Positions 1 to 6,320 of a stretch of DNA of 6,732 bases are shown piece after piece. The DNA is from an uncultured Porphyromonadaceae bacterium (GTDB taxonomy: Bacteria > Bacteroidota > Bacteroidia > Bacteroidales > Muribaculaceae): the NCBI GenBank assembly GCA_947174225.1, contig CAMWIF010000149.1, positions 1 through 6,732 on the forward strand. The letters run 5' to 3'. The translations under genes were made by a program, and so were the position numbers. The notes beneath the pieces were generated by a model. The model saw nothing but the letters and a program-made list of their open reading frames with translations. It was not told where the DNA came from and ran no database searches. Every line of letters starts with the position of its first letter. Position 1 is the first letter of the stretch.

Positions 1-2797
1 TGACAACACTGTACGCACTGCCGAGGTTGATCTCTCTACCGGTGTAGTGACTCCATCAGGTAGCATTGACCGTAATATTGCTATGAACCCGGAGAATGGC
101 GATATTTGGCGTGCTGTAGTGGTGCCCCAGACGGTAGAGTCGGGAAAATCGACGATAGGCATTACTATTGATGGCATAACTTACAATTTCAACCGAGATG
201 GAGGTATGACGTATGCCTCCGGTAAGCTGCACACCTTTACAATCAGCATAGACTGTAAAGAGGGTAGCGGTGACTATAGCTTGACTTTGGTGAATGAAGA
301 TATCCTTCCTTGGGAAGCAGATAACTCATCGCACAATTTTGAAGCCAATTCCTATTTGATAGTCCATGTGGCTGAGGCAGGGGCTCTTAAAGCAAGTCTC
401 GAAGCTCTTAACTGTGATTTGTCTACACTTAAGAATCTGAAAATTACCGGACAGCTTACGGAAGAGGATTTTCGTGTTATGCGTGAGGAGATGCCGGAGT
501 TGACTTCACTTCATCTTGGTAGTGTCAAATTAGTACATTGTGGCTATCGGGTAGAAACAGAAGGTGTGGATCAGATGGATTGGCCCATAGAATATGCTGA
601 CGATATGATTCCTGAGAATGCCTTAAGCTCGCATAATACACTAAGAAGGGTGGTGTTACCCGAAGGTGTCAAAAGAATTGGCTTCGGTGCTTTCAGTGGT
701 CTGCGCCTCACATCAACACTTGTGATTCCTGAGAGTGTAAAAAGAATTGATGAAGGTGGTTTTAGCAGTATAGGTGATGAAGCTACAATCATTATGCCCT
801 CATCATTAGAATATATAGGTAGATCTGCTTTCTTTGGTCTTGGGGCTCATATGGAACTTAAATTGAGCAACACTATCAAATATATAGGAGACATAGCCTT
901 TTGGGACGCACCGAATGTAACCGGTGTTTTCAATTTGCCTAATAAAATAGAATATTTGGGAAATGATGCCTTTAACGGTTGTGGCCACGATCTGACCGGA
1001 GATATAATCATTCCTTCTACTTTAAAGGAGATTCCGGCATCGTGCTTTAGAATGGGTTTTGCTAATGGCACCACACTTACTATCCCTGAAGGTGTGACTA
1101 AAATAGGTGATTCTGCTTTTGCAGGACTGAAATTTAATAATCACGTTTATTTACCCTCCTCAATAAAGTTTATTGGTAATAATGCCTTTATATACTGCTC
1201 ATTTAAGGGGGGTGTGACTTTATCCGAAAATATTGCTTACGTAGGCCCCAACGCCTTTGCTATCTCTTCATTTGGCGGAGAACTGAAATTCCCTTCAGTT
1301 CAGAATATTACAAATTCGCCTTTTGCAAGCACCCAAATAGAATCGCTGGTGATTGGTGATAACATTTTGCAGATTTCACGCGAAGCTTTCTCAAGTTGTA
1401 CGGCACTGCGTTTTGTTACCATAGGCAAGAACGTTGAGTTTATTGGTGAAAATGCATTTGCGGATGCTTGGTCATTATCTACGGTGATATGCCTTGCACC
1501 GGTTCCTCCCGTGATAAGAGGAAGCGCTTTCAGCGGATTTGATACGGATAAGGTAATATTGGAAGTGCCAGAAAGTTCGGTTGAAGCATACAGGGCTGCC
1601 ACCGGGTGGAATGTATTCCAGAATATTACCCCTCACCATGAATTAGCGTTTAATCTCCCCGATATAGTATGTCTTGACAAGGGGATTACACGCGAGGGTA
1701 TGGTACGTGCCGAAGGTGCATGGAGTGTGGTAGAATGTCCGTCGTGGGTACATGTCTCTCCGGATCATTCAGATTATAAAGATGAGGTGACGGTTACGGT
1801 CGATCAGATGCCGGCAGGCTCTGAGGGTAGAGAAGGGCAGATTGTATTTAAGCTGAATGATAAGGATTACACTACCTATACCACTGTGCGCCAGCTGTCA
1901 TATGAACACGCTCAAGACACTGAGATTGTGCTCCAGACAGCCTCTGCGAGAGGGCAGGAAGTGCCTGTCTTTATAGTGGGTGAAGGCTTTGGTGCTGAAA
2001 AAATTGTCAGCGGTGAATATATGCGCAGAATGGAAGAGACTATGGAACAATTCTTCTCGATAGAGCCATATAAGACTTATCGTGACTACTTTACTGTCAG
2101 CACTGCCATTGCATGTTCTCCCGATGACAATACAGGAGATCTTTATACTTATAAAGAAAACTGTTTTGATACGGACGGTGTGACGCCAGATGCGGATATG
2201 CTGAAAAACTATGTAAAGCGAGTGTCGGAACACGCAGGAGCCAATATGAATAACTCTTTGGTGATTGTGGTGACAAATCAGAATAGTTTTGCCGGTTGGT
2301 CTGAGATTGATTGGGAGGGTTGTTCCATGGCTTCCGTTGGCATTGTAGAGGATGTATATCCATATGATCAGCGTGGTCTTGTTCAACATTATGCCGGAGG
2401 AGCTGCCTTTGCCGGTCTTGCCAATGAATCAATAGCTCATTTTGAACATATTAAGGGCTGTACATGTCCGGGCTGTTCAGATTTAATGAGATACCTCGAT
2501 ATGAAGGGACGTGGATATTTTGCCAATATCACAATGTCGTCTAAAATGGCAGACGCACCGTGGAATGAATTCATTTTTCATCCCAAATATAGCCTGATGG
2601 TTGATATGTGGGAGGGTGGATACCGTCATCTCAGAGGTGTATGGCGTTCGGAGGCTAACAGCGTCATGAGCTCTTTTATAAGTTACTACAACACCATATC
2701 CCGCTATACAATCTATAAGGAAATCATGCGTCGTTCCGGGAGCCGGACGTCACTTGATGATTTCATAGCAAACGATATAATAGAAATTCCGCAATAA
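1..2797 (+). CDS. Fimbrillin-like / BspA LRR / BACON-like / degenerate M64 peptidase protein (5'-partial, predicted pseudoprotease)
   Basis: The frame is already open at the left edge (first full codon at 2), so the true start and signal peptide lie upstream. The GTG at 47 is mid-domain and not a start. By alignment with the next gene about 207 residues are missing, giving a full length near 1140. Visible parts: second half of a fimbrillin-like domain (to about 310, with MNPENGDIWRAVVVPQTV matching MNPYKDDYRAVVIPQTV in gene 2); an LRR cap (about 350-640); about 13 BspA-type repeats (641-1550) closed by a VPESSVEAYRAATGW segment; a BACON-like module (about 1636-1905); and an M64-type peptidase domain (about 1950-2775). 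Conserved M64-region landmarks include IEPYKTYRDYF and EGGYRHLRGVWRSE. The metal-site motif is HYAGGAAFAGLANES, lacking the catalytic Glu and second His, so hydrolysis is not expected. With no stop or frameshift in 931 codons it looks like a maintained pseudoenzyme rather than a decayed gene. It is probably a surface lipoprotein, by analogy with its paralogues. Its ligand is unknown. Confidence 0.9.
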   Translation, partial: DNTVRTAEVDLSTGVVTPSGSIDRNIAMNPENGDIWRAVVVPQTVESGKSTIGITIDGITYNFNRDGGMTYASGKLHTFTISIDCKEGSGDYSLTLVNEDILPWEADNSSHNFEANSYLIVHVAEAGALKASLEALNCDLSTLKNLKITGQLTEEDFRVMREEMPELTSLHLGSVKLVHCGYRVETEGVDQMDWPIEYADDMIPENALSSHNTLRRVVLPEGVKRIGFGAFSGLRLTSTLVIPESVKRIDEGGFSSIGDEATIIMPSSLEYIGRSAFFGLGAHMELKLSNTIKYIGDIAFWDAPNVTGVFNLPNKIEYLGNDAFNGCGHDLTGDIIIPSTLKEIPASCFRMGFANGTTLTIPEGVTKIGDSAFAGLKFNNHVYLPSSIKFIGNNAFIYCSFKGGVTLSENIAYVGPNAFAISSFGGELKFPSVQNITNSPFASTQIESLVIGDNILQISREAFSSCTALRFVTIGKNVEFIGENAFADAWSLSTVICLAPVPPVIRGSAFSGFDTDKVILEVPESSVEAYRAATGWNVFQNITPHHELAFNLPDIVCLDKGITREGMVRAEGAWSVVECPSWVHVSPDHSDYKDEVTVTVDQMPAGSEGREGQIVFKLNDKDYTTYTTVRQLSYEHAQDTEIVLQTASARGQEVPVFIVGEGFGAEKIVSGEYMRRMEETMEQFFSIEPYKTYRDYFTVSTAIACSPDDNTGDLYTYKENCFDTDGVTPDADMLKNYVKRVSEHAGANMNNSLVIVVTNQNSFAGWSEIDWEGCSMASVGIVEDVYPYDQRGLVQHYAGGAAFAGLANESIAHFEHIKGCTCPGCSDLMRYLDMKGRGYFANITMSSKMADAPWNEFIFHPKYSLMVDMWEGGYRHLRGVWRSEANSVMSSFISYYNTISRYTIYKEIMRRSGSRTSLDDFIANDIIEIPQ
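641..1550 (+). repeat. BspA-type leucine-rich repeat array, gene 1 (about 13 units)
   Basis: Repeats of 22-25 codons follow the pattern L-x-(I/L/V)-P-x-x-(I/V/L)-x-x-I-G-x-x-A-F. Examples are LPEGVKRIGFGAF, IPESVKRIDEGGF, MPSSLEYIGRSAF, IPEGVTKIGDSAF, LPSSIKFIGNNAF and IGKNVEFIGENAF. One unit (ELKFPSVQNITNSPF) is shortened. This is the bacterial BspA/Treponema-type LRR, which forms a curved binding surface in secreted adhesins. It is a repeat at protein level only; the DNA copies have diverged. Confidence 0.9.
1636..1905 (+). other. BACON-like domain, gene 1
   Basis: This is a segment of about 90 codons between the LRR end-cap and the peptidase. It shows the BACON-like pattern of a beta strand, GAWSVVECPSWVHVSP, then a VTVTVDQMPAGSEGREGQIVFKL block and a closing strand ending in VRQL. 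The conserved W-x-V-x-x-x-P-x-W core, the spaced G-x-R-x-G-x-I-x-F and the final Q strand are the recognisable parts. BACON modules are linkers or carbohydrate-associated beta sandwiches in Bacteroidota surface proteins. Gene 2 has the same module in the same place. Confidence 0.7.
2387..2431 (+). other. Degenerate M64 active site, gene 1
   Basis: The codons read HYAGGAAFAGLANES, aligned without gaps to HEVGGHGLGLLADEY of gene 2. The first His and the Gly-Gly are kept. Glu is replaced by Tyr (TAT), the second His by Ala (GCT), Asp by Asn (AAT) and the final Tyr by Ser (TCA). Flanking DxRG(L/I)VQH is conserved. Loss of the general base and a metal ligand should abolish hydrolysis. Confidence 0.85.
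2438..2476 (+). other. His/Cys cluster after the degenerate site, gene 1
   Basis: HFEHIKGCTCPGC gives H-x6-C-x-C-x2-C, with one extra internal His. It lies six codons after the degenerate site. The same pattern at the same spacing occurs in gene 2. It could hold disulfides or a metal; sequence alone does not decide. Confidence 0.6.
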
Positions 2798-2799
2798 TG
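2795..2799 (+). promoter_or_regulatory. TAATG stop/start overlap between genes 1 and 2
   Basis: The TAA stop of gene 1 (2795-2797) shares its last A with the ATG of gene 2 (2797-2799). No Shine-Dalgarno sequence precedes it (the upstream bases are AT-rich), so initiation probably depends on reinitiation by the terminating ribosome or on the unstructured A-rich start region. This supports cotranscription of the two genes. Confidence 0.8.
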
Positions 2800-2862
2800 A
2801 AAAATAAATATTTATATCTTAGTGCCTTCTCACTGCTGCTTGCATCATGTAGCGACGACTCG
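2797..2862 (+). other. Lipoprotein signal peptide and export signal, gene 2
   Basis: MKNK is followed by a short hydrophobic stretch and the lipobox LASC, with the lipidated Cys18 encoded at 2848-2850. The next residues SDDS fit the acidic lipoprotein export signal that places Bacteroidota lipoproteins on the outer face of the outer membrane. Signal peptidase II cleavage before Cys18 is expected. Confidence 0.85.
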
Positions 2863-5800
2863 GTTAAAGTCGATGTGTCCGATGTGGAGAATAAGGGTGT
2901 TATAAGGCTACAGGCGGAGATTGACCAGGCCAATGTATCGAGAGCCAATGATTCAGGTTTTGCCGATGGCGACCGAATAGGTGTTTTCGCTGTGAGTTTC
3001 ACAGAGGATATTAATCCCGGTGTATTGGCTCCGACTGGCAATCTTGCCAACAATGTGCGTTTTACGTTTGATGAAACGTCGAATGCTTGGACTGGTGATC
3101 GTCAGCTCTATTTCTTGGATGAGAAGACCCCGGTAGACTTCTATGGATGTTATCCATATGATCCGGAATTAGATGAGGTAGATGCCTACCCATTCTCCGT
3201 AGAGCGCAATCAGTCTACAGACCCTGATAATGGAAAACTTGGTGGCTATGAGGCTTCCGATTTTCTGTGGGCTAAGTCAGCGGGAGTAACTCCATCTACA
3301 CCCCTTGTGACGCTTACTTTCAAACATATTTTAGCGGCTGTTCAGGTGTCTCTTGTTGAGGGTGACTATTTTGATGAGGGAGAATGGGCACAGCTTGAGA
3401 AGACAGTCCTTGTAGCCAATACTAACCGTAATGCTACGATCAACCTCAGCAACGGTGATGTTTCTCTTGCCGGAGATAAGGATGGCAACCCTATAGTTAT
3501 GAATCCCTATAAGGATGATTACCGTGCGGTTGTGATTCCTCAGACTGTAGCTGCCGGAGACCAGTTAATCTCCATTACGGTTGACGGTCAGAGTTATGAG
3601 CTTATAAAGGAGGAGGATATGACCTATATTCCCACCAAACTTCATAAGTTTACAATTCAGGTAAACAAATCTTTGCCGAAGGGTGATTATGAATTTGTGC
3701 TTCTTGATGAGGCTATCACTGCATGGGAGAGTGATCCGGTATCCCATGACGGTAAGGTTAAAGAGTATATCGTGGTTGAGGTGGCGGAAGCAGGAGGACT
3801 TGAAGCAGCGTTGGCAGCAGCTAAACTTGTGCCCGCTGAAATTCTCAATCTTAAGATTATAGGAGAGTTAAATCAGGATGATTTTTACTATCTCCGTAGT
3901 AACCTAAAGTATCTTGAGGCATTAAATATAAAGGAGGTAACACTGCGTCAGTGTGAATTCGAATATGAGAAATGGGAAGATGGATGTATACCTCACGAAG
4001 CCTGTCATGACATGTTGTATCTAAAAACTGTTGTTTTTCCGGATAAAGTGCTAAAGATTGGAGATAGTGCTTTCAGGAACACCAACTTGACAGGTTCACT
4101 TGATTTTCCCGAAGGATTGGAATATATTGGAGAAGGTGCTTTTAACAATGGAGAGGGATACAGCCAATCCAACACCAACCTGACGGGAACATTGACCCTT
4201 CCTTCCACTCTTAAGTATTTAGGAGGTGGCGCATTTGGAAATTGTGATTTCACCGGACCACTTGTTCTTCCGGAGGGATTGGAGGTGATTGGAGCAGGAG
4301 CCTTTGCGGATTGTGAGAATTTCACCGGCGAATTGCATCTTCCCAGTTCCCTTAAAGTATTAGGTAGGAATGCTTTTGCAAATACAAATCTTGTAGGTAA
4401 TTTCATCATTCCGCGTCACCTGACAGTAATAGAGCCATTCTTTTTCCCGAAGGTCGTGTCTTTCTCATGGCCGGAGCATCCTGTAGAGATTTTAAGCGAA
4501 TCTTTTTGTAATACTGATCTGCGTGGAGATCTCCGTATTCCGGAGACCATCACACATATCGGCAGAGCTGCATTTGCCGGAACAAAGTTTAGCCATATTA
4601 TCTTGCCGCAGAATCTGGAATTTATAGATGATAATATGTGTTCGTGGATGGAAAACCTACTGGACACTGTGGTGATTCCACCATTGATAGAGACAGTAGG
4701 TGAAAGAGCATTTGCTGAATGTCGGAAATTGGATGCCATAGTCTTACCAAAGAAATTGCAAAGAATAAGAAGTGAGGCTTTTCAGAATTGCTACTCACTT
4801 ACATATATTCACTGTCAGGCTATTGAGCCGCCGGCTTTGGAGGAGAACTCCTTTGATGGAGTGAATAAAGACAATTTCACCGTTGAAGTACCTGAAGAGA
4901 GTGTCGATGCCTATCGCAATGCTCCCGGTTGGAGAGAGTTTAAACGCATTGCTGCCTATAAGAATTTCGTGGCACGTCCCTCCAAGTATAATGTGCTGAA
5001 CAAAGGTGGAAAGAGAGAGATTATCCTTAATGCCGATGCGGAATGGGAGATGACAGAGTGTCCGGAATGGTGTCATATCGACAAAACATCAGGCTCTATG
5101 AAGACTGTCATCAATCTCACCGTTGATGAAATGAGCCACGGTTCAAGCCCTCGTACAGGCATAATTACTTTCCGCATGAATGATGCCGATGAGCATCTCA
5201 CCCATATCAATGTAGGCCAGTATGATTACGAGTATGATGAGGATGAGTACGTCCAGCTTCAGAAAGCCACAAAAGGGGCAGGCATAGACCTTTTCTTCGT
5301 GGGAGACGGGTATGATGCGCTTGATATATCCAACGGTTTATACCTTAATGATATGCAGCAAGAGGCAGAATATCTCTTTGCCGTTGAACCTTATACTACT
5401 TATCGTGACTACTTCAACGTCTATACATCAATTGCTTTATCTGAAGACAGCGGAGTGGAATCATTGAATAGATGGAGAAATACAAAATTTCATACCTGTA
5501 TTGGCGACGGAAGCACGCGTCTGTCGGCTGATTGGCAAGCTGCTATGGACTATTGCGCCCAAACTGTCACACCGGTTGCCAACAAGACAAACGGGCAGAT
5601 AGGAGTCATATTATTGTGTAATAGTGATATGTATGAGGGAATATGCTATTCGTCGGGAGATGCCTTCTGTGGAGTTGTCACCAAGAGTACACAGGATTAT
5701 CCTAATGATGCGCGTGGCATTGTGCAACATGAGGTCGGTGGACATGGTTTGGGTCTGCTTGCCGATGAATACATGTATCATTCAGCTTTTATACAGAAGT

Positions 5801-6252
5801 GTAAGTGTAGCTGTTGTGCCCATACAGAGGGTCTTAAGGCCGACCATGAGAATGGTTTTGGCTTTAATCTCTCATTGAACGGTAAATATAAGGAGGTGCC
5901 ATGGTCGCATCTTATTTTCCATAAGAATTACGGAGATATTGTAGACGTTTATGAGGGTGGCTATTTCCACACCCGTGGCGTATATCGTTCGGAACTTAAT
6001 TCATGTATGAATAATAATGTGCCTTACTTCTCAACTTGGAGTCGCCAGCTCATAGTGGAGCGTATCATGAAATTAGCGGGAGAGAAGTTTGACCTTGACA
6101 GCTTCTATGCGAACGATAGCCGAGCAGTGGGTCGTGATTTCACAAGCACTACACGCAGCGGTGTCAATGATGCCGCTATCAATGGTAGGAGAGGTCATGC
6201 ACCGGTTATCATAAAAAACTATAAATTTGGAAAGAAAGGAGGTAAACGATGA
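2797..6252 (+). CDS. Surface lipoprotein: fimbrillin-like, BspA LRR, BACON-like and M64-type metallopeptidase domains
   Basis: Complete gene of 1151 residues. The start is ATG 2797, which overlaps the previous stop and opens a good lipoprotein signal (MKNKYLYL..LLLASC, Cys18) followed by SDDS, resembling the Bacteroidota surface-export signal. Domains by residue: fimbrillin-like about 36-310, with the typical GFADGDRIGVF stretch; LRR cap about 322-408; about 12 BspA-type LRRs 409-690, closed by VPEESVDAYRNAPGW; BACON-like module about 723-810; M64-type peptidase about 829-1107. Peptidase landmarks are GDGY (836-839), VEPYTTYRDYF, the predicted metal site HEVGGHGLGLLADEY (His978, Glu979, His983, Asp990-Glu991-Tyr992), a Cys-rich CKCSCC (1002-1007), and EGGYFHTRGVYRSELNSCM (1053-1071). 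M64 is the family founded on a clostridial IgA peptidase; the substrate here is unknown and IgA cannot be assumed. A 44-residue basic tail (1108-1151) has no counterpart in gene 1. The LRRs probably bind a protein or glycan partner. Domain calls are by eye: LRR and M64 strong, fimbrillin-like good, BACON moderate. Confidence 0.95.
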   Translation: MKNKYLYLSAFSLLLASCSDDSVKVDVSDVENKGVIRLQAEIDQANVSRANDSGFADGDRIGVFAVSFTEDINPGVLAPTGNLANNVRFTFDETSNAWTGDRQLYFLDEKTPVDFYGCYPYDPELDEVDAYPFSVERNQSTDPDNGKLGGYEASDFLWAKSAGVTPSTPLVTLTFKHILAAVQVSLVEGDYFDEGEWAQLEKTVLVANTNRNATINLSNGDVSLAGDKDGNPIVMNPYKDDYRAVVIPQTVAAGDQLISITVDGQSYELIKEEDMTYIPTKLHKFTIQVNKSLPKGDYEFVLLDEAITAWESDPVSHDGKVKEYIVVEVAEAGGLEAALAAAKLVPAEILNLKIIGELNQDDFYYLRSNLKYLEALNIKEVTLRQCEFEYEKWEDGCIPHEACHDMLYLKTVVFPDKVLKIGDSAFRNTNLTGSLDFPEGLEYIGEGAFNNGEGYSQSNTNLTGTLTLPSTLKYLGGGAFGNCDFTGPLVLPEGLEVIGAGAFADCENFTGELHLPSSLKVLGRNAFANTNLVGNFIIPRHLTVIEPFFFPKVVSFSWPEHPVEILSESFCNTDLRGDLRIPETITHIGRAAFAGTKFSHIILPQNLEFIDDNMCSWMENLLDTVVIPPLIETVGERAFAECRKLDAIVLPKKLQRIRSEAFQNCYSLTYIHCQAIEPPALEENSFDGVNKDNFTVEVPEESVDAYRNAPGWREFKRIAAYKNFVARPSKYNVLNKGGKREIILNADAEWEMTECPEWCHIDKTSGSMKTVINLTVDEMSHGSSPRTGIITFRMNDADEHLTHINVGQYDYEYDEDEYVQLQKATKGAGIDLFFVGDGYDALDISNGLYLNDMQQEAEYLFAVEPYTTYRDYFNVYTSIALSEDSGVESLNRWRNTKFHTCIGDGSTRLSADWQAAMDYCAQTVTPVANKTNGQIGVILLCNSDMYEGICYSSGDAFCGVVTKSTQDYPNDARGIVQHEVGGHGLGLLADEYMYHSAFIQKCKCSCCAHTEGLKADHENGFGFNLSLNGKYKEVPWSHLIFHKNYGDIVDVYEGGYFHTRGVYRSELNSCMNNNVPYFSTWSRQLIVERIMKLAGEKFDLDSFYANDSRAVGRDFTSTTRSGVNDAAINGRRGHAPVIIKNYKFGKKGGKR
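4021..4875 (+). repeat. BspA-type leucine-rich repeat array, gene 2 (about 12 units)
   Basis: It has the same repeat type as gene 1: FPDKVLKIGDSAF, FPEGLEYIGEGAF, LPSTLKYLGGGAF, LPEGLEVIGAGAF, LPSSLKVLGRNAF, IPETITHIGRAAF, IPPLIETVGERAF. Several units end in an Asn-rich turn (NTNLTG, NTNLVG, NTDLRG). The second unit carries an insertion (GEGYSQSNTNLTG). The units around residues 545-575 are irregular (IPRHLTVIEPFFFPKV, then VSFSWPEHPVEILSESF), which may bend or interrupt the solenoid. The role is probably ligand binding, inferred from the family. Confidence 0.9.
4963..5226 (+). other. BACON-like domain, gene 2
   Basis: Residues about 723-810 contain ADAEWEMTECPEWCHIDK, then INLTVDEMSHGSSPRTGIIT and a final NVGQYDYEY strand, parallel to the gene 1 module. 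The W-x-x-x-x-x-P-x-W core and the S-P-R-T-G-x-I-x-F-R signature fit BACON. It links the LRR solenoid to the peptidase and probably acts as a spacer; a glycan-binding role is possible but not visible from sequence. Confidence 0.7.
5728..5772 (+). other. Intact M64-type metal-binding active site, gene 2
   Basis: The codons read HEVGGHGLGLLADEY, residues 978-992. His978 and His983 are the predicted metal ligands and Glu979 the general base. The ADEY that follows is the hallmark that separates M64 from other HExxH-type peptidases. There are three residues, not two, between Glu979 and His983 (HExxxH), noted separately in the findings. Catalysis is predicted, not demonstrated. Confidence 0.82.
5779..5823 (+). 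other. His/Cys cluster after the active site, gene 2
   Basis: His995 is followed by CKCSCC (1002-1007) and His1009. The H-x6-C-x-C-x2-C pattern aligns without gaps to gene 1, with an extra Cys1006 here. Four cysteines within six residues is unusual for a surface-exposed Bacteroidota protein. A disulfide knot or a structural metal site is possible. Confidence 0.6.
6235..6252 (+). promoter_or_regulatory. Strong Shine-Dalgarno and ATGA overlap between genes 2 and 3
   Basis: AAAGGAGGT at 6235-6243 sits 5 bases before ATG 6249, and the stop TGA (6250-6252) overlaps that ATG. The Shine-Dalgarno lies inside codons for the C-terminal KKGGKR of gene 2. Such a full match to anti-SD is uncommon in Bacteroidota, which usually initiate without it. 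Confidence 0.75.
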
Positions 6253-6320
6253 AAACTCCCTATAAATATATCCCCTTTCTGTGTTTTTGCGCAGTTATAG
6301 GTGCATGTTCCGACGACAGC
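6249..6320 (+). other. Lipoprotein signal peptide and export signal, gene 3
   Basis: MKTPYKYIPFLCFCAVIGAC has the lipobox IGAC, with Cys20 encoded at 6306-6308, followed by SDDS exactly as in gene 2. Surface anchoring is expected. The extra Cys12 and Cys14 lie in the hydrophobic core and are removed with the signal. Confidence 0.83.

Noticed and set aside
47..49. GTG at 47 as the start of gene 1
   Set aside because: The frame is open to the window edge, and the residues before it (DNTVRTAEVDLSTG) align with NTNRNATINLSNG of gene 2, so it is an internal codon.
641..1550. DNA-level tandem repeat or CRISPR array
   Set aside because: The periodicity is in the encoded LRR protein. The nucleotide units are diverged and of unequal length, with no constant direct repeats.
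1898..2389. 163-codon open frame on the minus strand, and several shorter minus-strand frames elsewhere
   Set aside because: They lie wholly inside well-supported + strand domains, their translations show no recognisable domain and they have no coding context of their own. They are shadows of the real frames.
2459..2476. CTCPGC as a rubredoxin-like or zinc-finger domain
   Set aside because: Only one knuckle is present, with no second CxxC at the expected spacing. It is better described as a local His/Cys cluster of the peptidase domain.
1..2797. Calling gene 1 a pseudogene
   Set aside because: No stop or frameshift in 931 codons, all downstream domains intact, and a clean stop coupled to the next start. 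Loss of catalytic residues alone fits a pseudoenzyme better.
5624..5878. 84-codon + strand frame inside gene 2
   Set aside because: It overlaps the codons of the peptidase active site in another frame and its translation is Met/Arg/Val-rich with no motif. It is an out-of-frame shadow.
6222..6229. TAAATTTG, a match to the Bacteroidota -7 promoter consensus TAnnTTTG, just before gene 3
   Set aside because: No TTTG-type -33 element at the proper distance upstream, and it lies within coding sequence of an overlapping gene pair. Probably chance.
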